A DNA stretch of 64,000 bases from an uncultured Prevotellaceae bacterium (GCA_946405805.1 CAMJIL010000002.1:27663-91662), one strand, 5' to 3'; numbered from the stretch's first letter, positions 43,637 through 53,680 are shown. A program made the numbers and translations. The notes: generated from the letters alone by a model not told the origin.

Positions 43637-44050
43637 ATGGATTACAACGAATTAATATCACAGGCGCTGGAAGCACGCAGATATGCTTATGCGCCATATT
43701 CCCACTTCAGCGTGGGTGCTGCACTGTTGGGTGCTGACGGCAGAGTGTTCAAAGGCTGTAACATCGAGAATGCGGCCTTCTCACCCAGTTTGTGTGCTGA
43801 ACGAACTGCTTTTGCGAAGGCTATTAGCGAGGGATGCAGCGATTTCATCGCAATAGCAATAGTGGGAGCGTCATCAGACAATAAGGGAACGGACTTCTGC
43901 ACACCATGCGGTGTATGCCGACAAGTGATGAGGGAATTCTGCCAGCAGGATTTCCACATTATCTGCGCCAAGACCGATGAGATGGGAGAAATTCTCGAGC
44001 AAAAGGTCTTTACACTCAGCGAGATGCTACCTGAAAGTTTTATGATATGA
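43637..44050 (+). CDS. cdd: Cytidine deaminase
   Basis: Zinc enzyme converting cytidine and deoxycytidine to uridine and deoxyuridine in pyrimidine salvage. The zinc ligand and proton shuttle are in Cys53-Ala-Glu55 (SLCAERTAF), and the other two ligands in PCGVC (90-94). 137 aa is normal for the homotetrameric form. I chose ATG 43637; a TTG at 43625 lies inside the promoter. Its stop overlaps the next ATG (ATGA). Confidence 0.93.
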   Translation: MDYNELISQALEARRYAYAPYSHFSVGAALLGADGRVFKGCNIENAAFSPSLCAERTAFAKAISEGCSDFIAIAIVGASSDNKGTDFCTPCGVCRQVMREFCQQDFHIICAKTDEMGEILEQKVFTLSEMLPESFMI

Positions 44051-44964
44051 TTCGTGGTCGTTTCGCTCCTTCCCCTACTGGTCGCATGCATTTGGGTAAT
44101 GTGTATGCTGCCCTACTCTCCTGGCTGTCAGCAAAGAGTAAGGGCGGAGAATGGGTACTTCGCATTGAGGACATTGACCCAATTCGCTCCAAACAGGAGT
44201 TTGCAGACAGGATAATGGACGATTTGGAATGGTTGGGCCTGACATGGGACGGAGAGGTGACATACCAGAGTAAACGACAAGACATCTACGAGTATTACTT
44301 TGAACTGCTGCATAAAGAGAGATTGCTATACCCCTGTTTCTGCTCCAGAGCCGACCTGCTGGTAACCCAAGCACCGCATGAGTCTGACGGCAGGGTGGTT
44401 TACAAGGGTACTTGTCGCAATCTGAGGCCTGAGAGATATCCTCAGAACATCGCCCCAGCATGGCGCATGAGGGTGCCTGATGAAACAATAGAGACAACGG
44501 ACGGACACTATGGGGCATACCGAGTGCATTTGCCAACAGAAATAGGCGATTTCATCGTGAGAAGGAAAGATGGCGCTTTTGCATACCAACTTGTTGTGGT
44601 AGTGGACGACCTGACGATGGGCATCACGGAGGTGGTAAGAGGCAGGGACTTGCTGCTATCAACGTCACAACAATTGTTTTTGGCGCAGACACTTCGATAC
44701 CTCAACACAGAAAAAGTGTTCCCTGAGGTGAGTTATGCCCACTTCCCTCTCCTGATGAACGAAGCGGGGCAACGACTCTCGAAACGCGACAAAAGTCTTG
44801 ATATGGGAGTACTGAGAGAACAACATAGTGCAGGGGAAATCATCGGTTTCATCGCGCATCTTGCCGGCATAACGCCAACACAACGCCCCATAACACCGCA
44901 AGAATTGCTACCCTTCTTCAGGTGGGAAAAGATTCCAACAGAGGACATAAGAGTGAAAAGTTAG
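44047..44964 (+). CDS. gluQ: Glutamyl-Q tRNA(Asp) synthetase
   Basis: Short GluRS paralogue without an anticodon-binding domain that attaches glutamate to queuosine of tRNA-Asp. Signature FAPSPTGRMHLGN (HIGH-type) is at the start, RLSKRDKS is the KMSKS-type motif, and a zinc-binding segment starts CFCSRADL with a later Tyr and Cys (YKGTC). 305 aa is normal. Overlaps cdd by 4 nt. Confidence 0.9.
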   Translation: MIRGRFAPSPTGRMHLGNVYAALLSWLSAKSKGGEWVLRIEDIDPIRSKQEFADRIMDDLEWLGLTWDGEVTYQSKRQDIYEYYFELLHKERLLYPCFCSRADLLVTQAPHESDGRVVYKGTCRNLRPERYPQNIAPAWRMRVPDETIETTDGHYGAYRVHLPTEIGDFIVRRKDGAFAYQLVVVVDDLTMGITEVVRGRDLLLSTSQQLFLAQTLRYLNTEKVFPEVSYAHFPLLMNEAGQRLSKRDKSLDMGVLREQHSAGEIIGFIAHLAGITPTQRPITPQELLPFFRWEKIPTEDIRVKS

Positions 44965-44971
44965 CGGTTAA

Positions 44972-45012
44972 AGAAAAAAATTGTCAACTGTCAATTGTCA
45001 ACTATCAATTAA
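44972..45012 (+). repeat. Spacer heptamer array, TGTCAA[CT]-type
   Basis: Approximate TGTCAAC/TGTCAAT/TATCAAT units in the spacer before the DUF486 gene. It is the same family as the coding array in the ABC ATPase and the synthetase. Confidence 0.8.
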
Positions 45013-45017
45013 TAAAT

Positions 45018-45386
45018 ATGAACGGAGTATATACTATATTGTTGCTGGTACTGAGCAACGTTTTTATGACATTGGCATGGTATGGACACCTGAAGTTGCA
45101 ACAGACAGGTACCAGTGCCAACTGGCCGCTATTTGTCGTCATTATCTTTTCGTGGGGCATTGCCTTCTTTGAATACTGCTGCCAGGTGCCCGCTAACCGC
45201 ATCGGTTTCATCGGCAACGGCGGGCCTTTTTCGCTGGTGCAGCTAAAGGTGGTACAGGAATGTATCTCGCTGACGGTATTCGTGATTATCGCCGACCTGA
45301 TGTTTCAAGGTGAACACCTACACTGGAACCATGCGTTGGCATTCCTCTTTATCATCATTGCCGTATATCTGGTATTCATGAAATGA
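45018..45386 (+). CDS. DUF486 (DMT-type) small membrane protein
   Basis: 122 aa with four hydrophobic segments and the DUF486 pattern (SNVFMTLAWYGHLK, CCQVPANRIGF, SLVQLKVVQECISL). Function of the family is not established; it belongs to the small drug/metabolite-transporter-like group. I chose ATG 45018, since longer in-frame starts translate the heptamer array. Its stop overlaps the next ATG. Confidence 0.85.
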   Translation: MNGVYTILLLVLSNVFMTLAWYGHLKLQQTGTSANWPLFVVIIFSWGIAFFEYCCQVPANRIGFIGNGGPFSLVQLKVVQECISLTVFVIIADLMFQGEHLHWNHALAFLFIIIAVYLVFMK

Positions 45387-46114
45387 AGAAGACGGAACAG
45401 GAACGTCTGGAACAACGCATCCGCGAACGCTTTGTGAAAGCCTTCGTGACCTACCACCTGCTGGAGGATGATGACCACATACTCGTGGGCCTCTCGGGGG
45501 GAAAGGACTCGTTGTGCCTGCTGGAGATGCTTGCGAAACGTGCCAAGATAGACCATCCACGCTTTCAGGTAGAGGCACTGCACGTGAGGATGGAGAACAT
45601 TGCCTACAGGACATCAACGGAGTATCTGGAGCGTTTCTGCAACGACTTGAACGTAAAACTGCACATCAGGACGACATCGTTTGAGAACAACGAGGATATG
45701 AAGCAGAAACCTGCATGCTTCCTATGCTCTTGGAACAGACGCAAGATTATGTTCAACCTGGCACAGGAGTTGGGATGTAACAAGATTGCCCTGGGACATC
45801 ATCAGGACGACTTGCTGAACACCACCCTGATGAACCTATTCTACCAAGGACGCTTTGACACTATGCCGGCACTGCTGAGGATGAGAAAGATGCCTCTTAC
45901 CATCATACGCCCCCTCTGCATGGTAGAGGAAACCGACATAAAGCGGTATGCAGAACTGAAAGGATACGAGAAACAGGAGAAAGTATGCCCCTTTGAACAC
46001 GACACAAACCGCACAACAATGGACAAACTATTTAAAGAGATAGAGAGACTGAGTCCTGACGTACGACACTCTATGTGGAATGCCTTAGTAAGGGATAAAA
46101 AATTGACAGAATAA
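45383..46114 (+). CDS. ttcA: TtcA-like tRNA 2-thiocytidine biosynthesis protein
   Basis: PP-loop ATPase that activates a tRNA cytidine for thiolation. The PP-loop is VGLSGGKDSLCLL, a CxxC pair is in ACFLCSWNRRK, and GHHQDDLLNTTLMNL is typical of TtcA/TilS-like proteins. 243 aa is slightly shorter than E. coli TtcA (311). Exact tRNA target is inferred. It overlaps the DUF486 gene by 4 nt. Confidence 0.82.
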   Translation: MKKTEQERLEQRIRERFVKAFVTYHLLEDDDHILVGLSGGKDSLCLLEMLAKRAKIDHPRFQVEALHVRMENIAYRTSTEYLERFCNDLNVKLHIRTTSFENNEDMKQKPACFLCSWNRRKIMFNLAQELGCNKIALGHHQDDLLNTTLMNLFYQGRFDTMPALLRMRKMPLTIIRPLCMVEETDIKRYAELKGYEKQEKVCPFEHDTNRTTMDKLFKEIERLSPDVRHSMWNALVRDKKLTE

Positions 46115-46132
46115 AAAAAATATTTTTATTTT

Positions 46133-46164
46133 TTTGCATTTTTCATAACTTAATCGTACCTTTG
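46133..46164 (+). promoter_or_regulatory. Bacteroidota-type promoter for the Na/Pi gene
   Basis: TTTG (46133-46136), 20 bp, TACCTTTG (46157-46164). The leader to ATG 46192 is about 20 nt. The -7 element sits in TTAATCGTACCTTTGC, like the cdd promoter. Confidence 0.7.
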
Positions 46165-46191
46165 CAAGCGAAACTGTAATCACATACACTT

Positions 46192-47874
46192 ATGTCTATC
46201 TGGGTTTTATTTAAACTTATCGGTTCTTTAGCTCTGCTGATGTTCGGTATGAAGTCAATGAGTGAGGCTCTGCAGAAGATGGCAGGCTCGCAACTACGTA
46301 ACGTACTTCAAGCAATGACCACCAACCGCTTTACGGGAATGTTTACGGGTGCCTTTGTAACAGCAGCAGTACAATCTTCTACGGCAACGACCGTCATGAC
46401 GGTGTCTTTCGTAAATGCAGGACTGCTGACACTGGCACAGTCAATATCCATCATCATGGGTGCCAACATCGGTACTACATTCACTGCATGGATTATGTCA
46501 GCCGGCTTCTCGTTTAACATCACAGACTTTGTTTGGCCAGCATTCTTCATCGGTCTATTGCTCATCTACAGCAAGAATAAACGTATCATCGGTGACTTTC
46601 TCTTCGGCGTCAGTTTCCTGCTGCTGGGTCTCGGAACCCTGAAGGCTACCGGTACAGAGATGCATCTGGAGAATATCCCTGCTGTGATGAACTTCTTCCA
46701 GTCGTTTGATGATAACTACCTGTCATACTTTATATTCCTGATTATAGGTGGTATAATGACAGTATGCGTACAGAGTTCTGCTGCTGTGATGGCTATCACC
46801 ATGACACTATGCTCAACAGGAGTATTGCCAATATACCTCGGTATAGCGCTCGTAATGGGCGAAAACATCGGTACTACCGTAACATCTAACGTTGCAGCCC
46901 TGACAGCAAATACACAGGCAAGACGTGCGGCTTTCGCACATATGTTCTTCAACATATTCGGTGTGATATGGGTGTTGTGCATCTTCCGTATATTCATTAA
47001 TATGGTATGCGGAATGGTGGGGTATAATCCAACTACACCAAATCCCGCCCTACTGCCTTTCGTACTTGCAACATTCCATACTACATTCAACATTCTCAAT
47101 ACAGCCATATTGATATGGTTTATACCACAGATAGAGGCATTCGTATGCAAGGTGATTACAAATAACAACCAGGAGGAGGACGAGTTCCGCCTGAAGTTTA
47201 TCTCTTCCGGTATATTGAGCACTCCAGAGCTTTCTATCTTGGAGGCAAAGAAGGAGATAAGCAACTTCGCTACACGTTGTCACAAGATGTTTGGTTTTGT
47301 TAATGACCTGCTGACTATCACAAAGGACGAGGAGTTTAACAAGACATTCTCACGCATAGAGAAATATGAGAATATTACAGACAACATGGAGGCAGAGATA
47401 GCCAACTACCTGACCAAGGTAAGCGAAGGGCACCTTTCTGACGACTCAAAGGCTCGCATAACACGCATGATGCGTCAGATTGATGAGTTGGAGAGTATCG
47501 GTGACAGTTGCTACCATCTGGCACGTACCATAAACCGCAGACGTAAGAATGCAAAGCAGGAGTACACCCCAGAGCAGATGGAACACATAAATGCCATGAT
47601 GGTGCTGGTAGAAAACGCTATGACCAATATGGAGACTATGATAAACCATCCTGACTCACAGGGTGCACAGTTCCTGAAGTCCCGCAATATAGAGAACGAA
47701 ATAAACAACTTCCGCTCTCACCTGAAGGGAAAGAACTTCGAGGACGTCAATGCCGGCAAATATCCATACCAGCTTGGTGTTTACTACATTGACTACATCT
47801 CTGAGTGCGAGAAACTGGGTGACTATATCATGAACGTCAACCAAGCTAGCAACGAATGCGCTAAGAACAGATAA
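46192..47874 (+). CDS. Na/Pi cotransporter family protein with PhoU-like C-terminus
   Basis: NptA-type membrane protein with two inverted Na/Pi repeats, each with a QSS motif (AVQSSTATTVMTVSF and VQSSAAVMAITMTL) and GANIGTT/GENIGTT. The last 220 residues are helical and charged, like PhoU. It probably takes up or exports phosphate with sodium. 560 aa is normal. A terminator hairpin follows, shared with the convergent ribosomal operon. Confidence 0.9.
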   Translation: MSIWVLFKLIGSLALLMFGMKSMSEALQKMAGSQLRNVLQAMTTNRFTGMFTGAFVTAAVQSSTATTVMTVSFVNAGLLTLAQSISIIMGANIGTTFTAWIMSAGFSFNITDFVWPAFFIGLLLIYSKNKRIIGDFLFGVSFLLLGLGTLKATGTEMHLENIPAVMNFFQSFDDNYLSYFIFLIIGGIMTVCVQSSAAVMAITMTLCSTGVLPIYLGIALVMGENIGTTVTSNVAALTANTQARRAAFAHMFFNIFGVIWVLCIFRIFINMVCGMVGYNPTTPNPALLPFVLATFHTTFNILNTAILIWFIPQIEAFVCKVITNNNQEEDEFRLKFISSGILSTPELSILEAKKEISNFATRCHKMFGFVNDLLTITKDEEFNKTFSRIEKYENITDNMEAEIANYLTKVSEGHLSDDSKARITRMMRQIDELESIGDSCYHLARTINRRRKNAKQEYTPEQMEHINAMMVLVENAMTNMETMINHPDSQGAQFLKSRNIENEINNFRSHLKGKNFEDVNAGKYPYQLGVYYIDYISECEKLGDYIMNVNQASNECAKNR

Positions 47875-47931
47875 GCAGACTTGAAACAGATTGCACCGCA
47901 AAGATAGCGGACGAACTGATAAACATAAAAA

Positions 47932-47967
47932 AGAGACGGTTCCCGAAGGAATCGTCTCTTTTCTTCT
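47932..47967. terminator. Bidirectional terminator between the Na/Pi gene and rplQ
   Basis: Arms AGAGACGGTTCC and GGAATCGTCTCT (12 bp, one G-T pair), CGAA loop, with an A-run before and a T-run after, so it can stop transcription on both strands. Confidence 0.88.
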
Positions 47968-47991
47968 ATCTTAATAAAGGATAACTCTTTA

Positions 47992-48531
47992 TTATTCAGC
48001 CTTTGGCTCTTCTGCTTTCTCCTCTGCTGGAGCTTCCTCTGCAGGTGCTTCTGCCTTAGGAGCCTCTTCTACTGCTGGAGCTTCAGCTTTAGGAGCCTCT
48101 GCTGCTGGAGTAGCGGCTTTCTTACCAGCACGACGTGTCTTCTTAGCAGCCTTAGGAGCCTTTGCCATTGCCTCGTCGAAGTCAACGAGCTCAATGAAAC
48201 AAATCTCTGCAGCGTCACCCTGACGAGTGCCGAGCTTAATGATACGTGTGTAACCACCTGGGCGGTTGCCTACCTTCTCTGCTACTACTGAGAACAGCTC
48301 CTTGATGGCAAACTTGTTCTGCAGGTATGAGAAGACAACACGACGATTGTTTGTAGTATCTTCCTTAGAGCGTGTAATCAGTGGCTCCACATATTTCTTC
48401 AAAGCCTTAGCCTTGGCAACGGTCGTAGTGATTCTTTTGTGCATAATCAGCGAAATTGCCATGTTAGCGAGCATAGCACTACGATGAGATGCAGTACGAC
48501 CGAGATGGTTGAATTTCTTATTGTGTCTCAT
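47992..48531 (-). CDS. rplQ: Ribosomal protein L17 with long acidic/Ala C-terminal tail
   Basis: Large-subunit protein ([20 protein letters not shown]). The L17 core ends near residue 125. The remaining 50 or so residues are a low-complexity Lys-Arg then Ala-Pro-Glu tail ([19 protein letters not shown]). The tail makes 179 aa against about 127 for E. coli. Last gene of the ribosomal superoperon. Confidence 0.95.
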   Translation of the reverse strand: MRHNKKFNHLGRTASHRSAMLANMAISLIMHKRITTTVAKAKALKKYVEPLITRSKEDTTNNRRVVFSYLQNKFAIKELFSVVAEKVGNRPGGYTRIIKLGTRQGDAAEICFIELVDFDEAMAKAPKAAKKTRRAGKKAATPAAEAPKAEAPAVEEAPKAEAPAEEAPAEEKAEEPKAE

Positions 48532-48559
48532 TTTGACATTTTAATTTTTGTAATCAGGA

Positions 48560-49558
48560 TTAGAAATCTTCCTGATTAAGTTTGTACTTTGATATATCGG
48601 TACCAAACGACAGATTCAGACTCTCGAGCAAATCATCAAGCTCTGAAAGCGATTTCTTGCCGAAGTTGCGGAACTTCAAAAGGTCGGTCTTGTTGTATTG
48701 TACAAGGTCACCGAGTGTATCTACATCAGCAGCCTTCAAACAATTCAAGGCACGAACAGAGAGGTTCATATCAACAAGACGTGTCTTGAGGAGCTGACGC
48801 ATGTGCAGTATCTCCTCGTCGAAGTCCTGATTAATATCCACACCAGTATCTTCGAACTGGATCTTCTCGTCAGAGAAGAGCATGAAATGATAAATCAGTA
48901 TCTTTGCAGCCTCTTTAAGAGCATCCTTCGGGTGAATGGAACCATCCGTTGTAACTTCTATTATAAGCTTATCGTAGTCAGTCTTCTGCTCCACACGGGT
49001 AGGCTCAACTGAATACTTCACGTTACGGATTGGAGTGTAAATGGAATCAATGGCAATTGAGTTGATGTCTGTACAGAAATCACGGTTTTCATCAGCAGGC
49101 ACATAACCACGACCCTTGTTAACGGTAATCGTGAGCTGCATAGAAGCCTTTGAATCCATATGACAAATAACCAATTCTGGGTTTAACACTTCAAATCCAG
49201 TTAGGTACTTATTAATATCACCAGCCTTGAACTCTGTTGTGTTCTCAACAGTGATACTAACTTTTTCATTCTCGAATTCTTCTACAACTTGCTTGAATCT
49301 AACTTGCTTAAGATTCAAGATGATATTGGTCACATCTTCCTTTACACCAGGTACAGAAGAAAACTCCTGCTCAACACCTTCTATACGGATAGTGTTGATT
49401 GCAAAACCCTCGAGGGATGAAAGTAAAATGCGGCGTAAGGCATTTCCTACGGTAACACCAAAGCCAGGCTCCAACGGACGGAATTCAAACTTTCCGTAAT
49501 TGTCCGTAGCCTCCAACATCACTACTTTATCAGGTTTTTGAAATGCTAATATCGCCAT
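48560..49558 (-). CDS. rpoA: RNA polymerase alpha subunit
   Basis: Assembly platform of RNA polymerase. The N-terminal domain ([17 protein letters not shown]) and the C-terminal DNA-binding domain ([34 protein letters not shown]) are intact. 332 aa is normal. Lies between rpsD and rplQ as in most bacteria. Confidence 0.97.
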   Translation of the reverse strand: MAILAFQKPDKVVMLEATDNYGKFEFRPLEPGFGVTVGNALRRILLSSLEGFAINTIRIEGVEQEFSSVPGVKEDVTNIILNLKQVRFKQVVEEFENEKVSITVENTTEFKAGDINKYLTGFEVLNPELVICHMDSKASMQLTITVNKGRGYVPADENRDFCTDINSIAIDSIYTPIRNVKYSVEPTRVEQKTDYDKLIIEVTTDGSIHPKDALKEAAKILIYHFMLFSDEKIQFEDTGVDINQDFDEEILHMRQLLKTRLVDMNLSVRALNCLKAADVDTLGDLVQYNKTDLLKFRNFGKKSLSELDDLLESLNLSFGTDISKYKLNQEDF

Positions 49559-49570
49559 TAGTTTATTTTA

Positions 49571-50176
49571 TTATTTAGAGTACAACTCAACTATTAACTG
49601 TTCCTTAATATTCTCCTGTATGTCAGCACGGTCTGGACGATGGAGGAACTTACCGCTCTTAGAAGCGTCATCCCACTCCATCCATGGACACTTGCTATGA
49701 TTATAACCTGCCAGAGCATCAGCAATCACTTCAAGTGACTTTGATTTCTCACGAACTGCAATAACCATACCTGGCTTAACCTGGAATGAAGGAATGTTAA
49801 CTACTGCGCCATCAACAGTGATGTGCTTGTGGCCTACGAGCTGACGAGCAGCACGGCGTGTTGGAGCAATGCCCAAACGATAAACCACGTTGTCGAGACG
49901 ACTCTCAAGGAGTTGCAACAATACCTCACCAGTAATACCGTCAGCCTTTGCAGCTTTCTCAAACAGATTACGGAACTGGCGCTCTAATACACCATATGTG
50001 TACTTGGCCTTCTGCTTCTCCGCCAACATGACACCATACTCCGAAGTCTTACGACGACGGTTATTGCCATGCTGTCCAGGAGCGAAGTTTCTCTTGGACA
50101 AAACTTTTTCTTTACCGAGGATGGCCTCGCCAAACCTACGGTCAATTCTTGATTTCGGACCTGTGTATCTAGCCAT
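49571..50176 (-). CDS. rpsD: Ribosomal protein S4
   Basis: Primary 16S-binding protein ([20 protein letters not shown]) with the S4 RNA-binding domain ([20 protein letters not shown]). It lacks the N-terminal Cys cluster, the zinc-free form. 201 aa. Confidence 0.97.
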   Translation of the reverse strand: MARYTGPKSRIDRRFGEAILGKEKVLSKRNFAPGQHGNNRRRKTSEYGVMLAEKQKAKYTYGVLERQFRNLFEKAAKADGITGEVLLQLLESRLDNVVYRLGIAPTRRAARQLVGHKHITVDGAVVNIPSFQVKPGMVIAVREKSKSLEVIADALAGYNHSKCPWMEWDDASKSGKFLHRPDRADIQENIKEQLIVELYSK

Positions 50177-50211
50177 TTTGCTATAAATAAAATGTATATA
50201 CTATATTATAA

Positions 50212-50601
50212 TTATACGCGACGACGCTTTGGAGGACGGCATCCGTTATGTGGTAATGGTGTTACGTCGATAATCTCTGTTACCTCGATACCACTGTTGT
50301 GACATGCACGGATAGCAGACTCACGACCGTTACCTGGACCCTTAACATATGCCTTAACCTTACGAAGACCAAGCTCGAAAGCTACCTTCGCACAATCCTC
50401 TGCAGCCATCTGTGCTGCGTATGGAGTGTTCTTCTTAGAACCACGGAAACCCATCTTACCTGCTGATGACCAAGAGATAACCTGACCTTCAGAGTTTGCA
50501 AGGCTCACAATGATATTATTGAAAGAACTATGAACGTGAAGCTGACCAATAGCGCCAACCTTTACGTTTCTTTTCTTATTTGTTGCTGTTTTCTTTGCCA
50601 T
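50212..50601 (-). CDS. rpsK: Ribosomal protein S11
   Basis: Small-subunit platform protein; C-terminal [15 protein letters not shown] and [12 protein letters not shown] are diagnostic. 129 aa. The spacer before it contains an AAACTTT-type heptamer. Confidence 0.97.
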   Translation of the reverse strand: MAKKTATNKKRNVKVGAIGQLHVHSSFNNIIVSLANSEGQVISWSSAGKMGFRGSKKNTPYAAQMAAEDCAKVAFELGLRKVKAYVKGPGNGRESAIRACHNSGIEVTEIIDVTPLPHNGCRPPKRRRV

Positions 50602-50633
50602 AACTTTAAACTTTAAATCGTAAACTTTAAACT

Positions 50634-51014
50634 TTACTTAGTGGCCTTCTTCTTATTAGCAACAGTCTTCTTCTTACCCTTACGTGTACGGGCATTATTC
50701 TTTGTGCTCTGACCACGAACAGGAAGACCATTACGATGACGGATTCCACGATAGCAACCAATATCCATTAGGCGCTTAATGTTCAACTGAATCTCACTGC
50801 GGAGATCACCTTCTACTTTGAATTCAGCACCGATAATTTCACGGATCTTGGAAGCCTCATCATCTGTCCAATCGCACACCTTCGTGTCGCGGTTAACACC
50901 GGCTTTATCCAATATCTTTGCTGAACTACTTCGACCAATACCATAAATGTAGGTCAATGCGATTTCGCCACGCTTGTTCTGGGGCAAATCTACTCCAACA
51001 ATTCTTATTGCCAT
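50634..51014 (-). CDS. rpsM: Ribosomal protein S13
   Basis: Small-subunit head protein ([40 protein letters not shown]). 126 aa. A good -7 promoter element lies upstream at 51085-51092, so the rpsM-rplQ group may have its own transcription start. Confidence 0.97.
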   Translation of the reverse strand: MAIRIVGVDLPQNKRGEIALTYIYGIGRSSSAKILDKAGVNRDTKVCDWTDDEASKIREIIGAEFKVEGDLRSEIQLNIKRLMDIGCYRGIRHRNGLPVRGQSTKNNARTRKGKKKTVANKKKATK

Positions 51015-51084
51015 AATTGTTAATTAAGTGAATAAATAACTCGCTAATACTTAACTCATTGAGTTTTAAAGCGATTTTGAGGTG

Positions 51085-51092
51085 CAAAGGTA
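51085..51092 (-). promoter_or_regulatory. Candidate internal promoter (-7 element) upstream of rpsM
   Basis: TACCTTTG on the minus strand, about 70 nt before the rpsM ATG in a 178-nt spacer, the largest gap in the ribosomal cluster. No exact TTTG is found at the right distance (nearest TTTTCG). The spacer also holds an AACATTAA/TTAATGTT inverted repeat near 51140. Confidence 0.45.
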
Positions 51093-51192
51093 CACAAAAA
51101 AAACCTCACCCGAAAACTTTTTAACTCTTTGGGTGTATTAACATTAACATTTTTAATGTTTTTTAACTTCAAAAAGACTTTTCCCCTAATTT

Positions 51193-51309
51193 TTATCCCT
51201 GACGGGTCTTAAACTTAGGATTCTTTTTGTTGATAACAAACAAGCGACCCTTACGGCGTACGATAACGCAGTCAGGAGTGCGCTTCTTTACTGATGCTCT
51301 TGTCTTCAT
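51193..51309 (-). CDS. rpmJ: Ribosomal protein L36
   Basis: 38-residue protein read directly: [20 protein letters not shown] followed by [18 protein letters not shown]. Only one Cys is present, so this is the zinc-free form. It lies 11 nt after infA. Confidence 0.93.
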   Translation of the reverse strand: MKTRASVKKRTPDCVIVRRKGRLFVINKKNPKFKTRQG

Positions 51310-51320
51310 AATTATATTGA

Positions 51321-51539
51321 TTATTTATATCTAAAGCATATGCGACCATTGGTGAGATCGTATGGACTCATCTCAACCTTTACCTTGTCGCCAGGAAGAA
51401 TCTTTATATAATGCATACGCATCTTACCAGAGATATGTGCGATAATCTCTACGCCATTCTCAAGTTCAACACGGAACATCGCATTACTCAATGCTTCCTT
51501 AATGGTTCCATCTTGCTCAATTGCTGCCTGTTTTGCCAT
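51321..51539 (-). CDS. infA: Translation initiation factor IF-1
   Basis: 72-aa OB-fold factor ([39 protein letters not shown]). It helps place initiator tRNA in the P site. It lies 3 nt after map and before rpmJ. Confidence 0.96.
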   Translation of the reverse strand: MAKQAAIEQDGTIKEALSNAMFRVELENGVEIIAHISGKMRMHYIKILPGDKVKVEMSPYDLTNGRICFRYK

Positions 51540-51542
51540 AAG

Positions 51543-52337
51543 TCAAATTTTAATGATTTCTTCTATTTCTTCAAAAGAGGAGAGTATCTCTGCCTTTCCT
51601 TTATATATCGCAATGGTATGTTCGTAATGAGCTGCAGGTTTTCCGTCACGAGTGCATATACTCCACTTGTCTGGCATCATCCATACAGCACGATTACCCA
51701 TCGTAATCATTGGCTCAATTGCGATGCACATTCCTGCTTTGAGTTTTGTGCCGTTACCATGTTTACCATAGTTTGGCACCTGAGGGTCTTCGTGCATTGA
51801 ACGTCCGATACCATGTCCGCACAGTTCTCTTACAACACCATAGCCATGAGCTTCACAATAATCCTGTACCGTTGCTCCTATATCTCCGACATGACCGCCA
51901 TGAACAGCTTTTTCTATGCCAAGATAAAGGCTTTCCCGCGTAGTACGCAATAATTGTCTTACCTCATCGCTTATCTCCCCTACTGGGAAGGTGTATGCAG
52001 AATCTCCGTTGTAACCATTTAGCAATGTACCACAATCAACAGAAACGATGTCGCCATCCTTCAGGATTTGGTCATCACTGGGAACCCCATGAACAACACA
52101 CTCATTTACTGAACAACAAATGCTTGCAGGGAATGCTGGGCCACTTGGATTGGGGAAGCCAAGGAATGTTGGCTCTGCACCATGATCACGTATGAACTCT
52201 TCAGCCACTCTGTTAAGCTCTCCGGTACTTACACCTGGCTTTATTATTTTTGCAAGTTCTCCGAGCGTGCTGCCAACGAGCCTGTTTGCAGCACGCATCA
52301 GAGATATCTCTTCTTCAGTCTTTAAATAGATAGCCAT
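51543..52337 (-). CDS. map: Methionine aminopeptidase type I
   Basis: Removes the N-terminal Met from new proteins. Metal ligands are visible in VSVDCGTLLNGYNGDSAYTF (Asp), GHGIGRSMHEDP (His) and the C-terminal EPMITMG and YEHTIAI (Glu). 264 aa is normal. Its start overlaps the secY stop by one base. Confidence 0.96.
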   Translation of the reverse strand: MAIYLKTEEEISLMRAANRLVGSTLGELAKIIKPGVSTGELNRVAEEFIRDHGAEPTFLGFPNPSGPAFPASICCSVNECVVHGVPSDDQILKDGDIVSVDCGTLLNGYNGDSAYTFPVGEISDEVRQLLRTTRESLYLGIEKAVHGGHVGDIGATVQDYCEAHGYGVVRELCGHGIGRSMHEDPQVPNYGKHGNGTKLKAGMCIAIEPMITMGNRAVWMMPDKWSICTRDGKPAAHYEHTIAIYKGKAEILSSFEEIEEIIKI

Positions 52338-53680
52338 TAATAAGCGCTTACGCCATTCTGTGGTCGTGTACGACCGCTATTCAGAAGACCATCATAATGA
52401 CGCATCATCAGATGAGACTCTATCTGCTGCAGTGTGTCAATAACCACACCTACCAAAATCAGGAGTGATGTACCACCAAAGAACTGTGAGAATCCCTGTT
52501 GTACATTCAGCACACCTGCAAGAGCTGGCATGATAGCGATGAAAGCAATAAATAAAGATGCAGGAAGTGTCAGACGAGACATAATCTCTTCGATATAGTC
52601 TGCTGTTGGCTTACCTGGCTTTACTCCTGGTATGAAACCATTGTTACGCTTCATATCCTCAGCCATCTGAGTTGGATTCAATGTAATTGCAGTATAGAAA
52701 TATGTAAATGCAATAATCAATATCACATAAATTACACAATAAGGAATACTGCGTGTATCCATCAGTGCCTGTGCAAAGGTACTCATGCTTGCACCGCCAA
52801 ATGCCTGAAGGCAGATAGCAGGAATAAACATGATAGCCTGTGCAAAGATAATAGGCATCACATTAGCTGCAAACAACTTCAGAGGTATATACTGACGTGA
52901 ACCGCCAATCTGCTGATTTCCGACAAGTTTCTTAGCATACTGTACAGGAACCTTACGTACTGCCTGCACCAGCATGATAGCAGCACATATTACAGCATAT
53001 AGGATAAGAATCTCGGCAATGAACATCACCAAACCACCACCTGTAATAGCTGTAAAGCGGCTACCTACTTCCTGTATAAAAGCCTGTGGGAGACGAGCGA
53101 TGATACCAATCATAATGATCAGTGAAACACCATTGCCTACGCCCTTATCAGTAATACGCTCACCGAGCCAAAGGATAAACATAGAACCTGCAGCAAGAAT
53201 GATGGTTGCAGGAACCATGAATTCTGTCCATGACAGACCTGAAGCAAGTGCGCCAGGTGACTGCATCTTCAAGTTCATGAGATAAGAAGGAGCCTGGAAC
53301 AGCAGGATAGCTACTGTCAGGTAGCGGGTGTACTGCATAATCTTTTTCCTTCCGCTCTCACCTTCACGCTGCATCTTCTGGAAAGAAGGAACGGCAATTG
53401 CCACCAACTGCATCACAATAGATGCAGAGATGTATGGCATGATACCTAACGCAAAGATTGAAGCATTTGAGAATGCACCACCAGAGAACATATCAAGAAG
53501 TGACATCAATCCTCCTGCAGTCTGTTGCTGCAGTTTTTCGAGGTTTGCAGGATTGATACCTGGCAATACCACGAAAGAACCGAAGCGATAGATAGCGACA
53601 AAGAGGATGGTAATGAGAAGACGGATACGAAGATCCTCTACCTTCCAACAGTTCTTCAGTGTCTCTATGAATTTTTTCAT
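52337..53680 (-). CDS. secY: Protein translocase channel SecY
   Basis: Ten-helix channel of the Sec system (YRFGSFVVLPGINP, NPTQMAEDMKRNNGFIPGVK, LIVGV-type C-terminal region). 447 aa. Between rplO and map as expected. Confidence 0.97.
   Translation of the reverse strand: MKKFIETLKNCWKVEDLRIRLLITILFVAIYRFGSFVVLPGINPANLEKLQQQTAGGLMSLLDMFSGGAFSNASIFALGIMPYISASIVMQLVAIAVPSFQKMQREGESGRKKIMQYTRYLTVAILLFQAPSYLMNLKMQSPGALASGLSWTEFMVPATIILAAGSMFILWLGERITDKGVGNGVSLIIMIGIIARLPQAFIQEVGSRFTAITGGGLVMFIAEILILYAVICAAIMLVQAVRKVPVQYAKKLVGNQQIGGSRQYIPLKLFAANVMPIIFAQAIMFIPAICLQAFGGASMSTFAQALMDTRSIPYCVIYVILIIAFTYFYTAITLNPTQMAEDMKRNNGFIPGVKPGKPTADYIEEIMSRLTLPASLFIAFIAIMPALAGVLNVQQGFSQFFGGTSLLILVGVVIDTLQQIESHLMMRHYDGLLNSGRTRPQNGVSAY

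Noticed and set aside
44922-45017. N-terminal extension of the DUF486 protein
   Set aside because: It would translate the end of gluQ and a heptamer array; the family N-terminus begins at 45018.
51130-51165. AACATTAA/TTAATGTT inverted repeat as a terminator after rpmJ
   Set aside because: The stem is pure A/T apart from one pair and has no T-run on the minus strand; downstream ribosomal genes must be read through.
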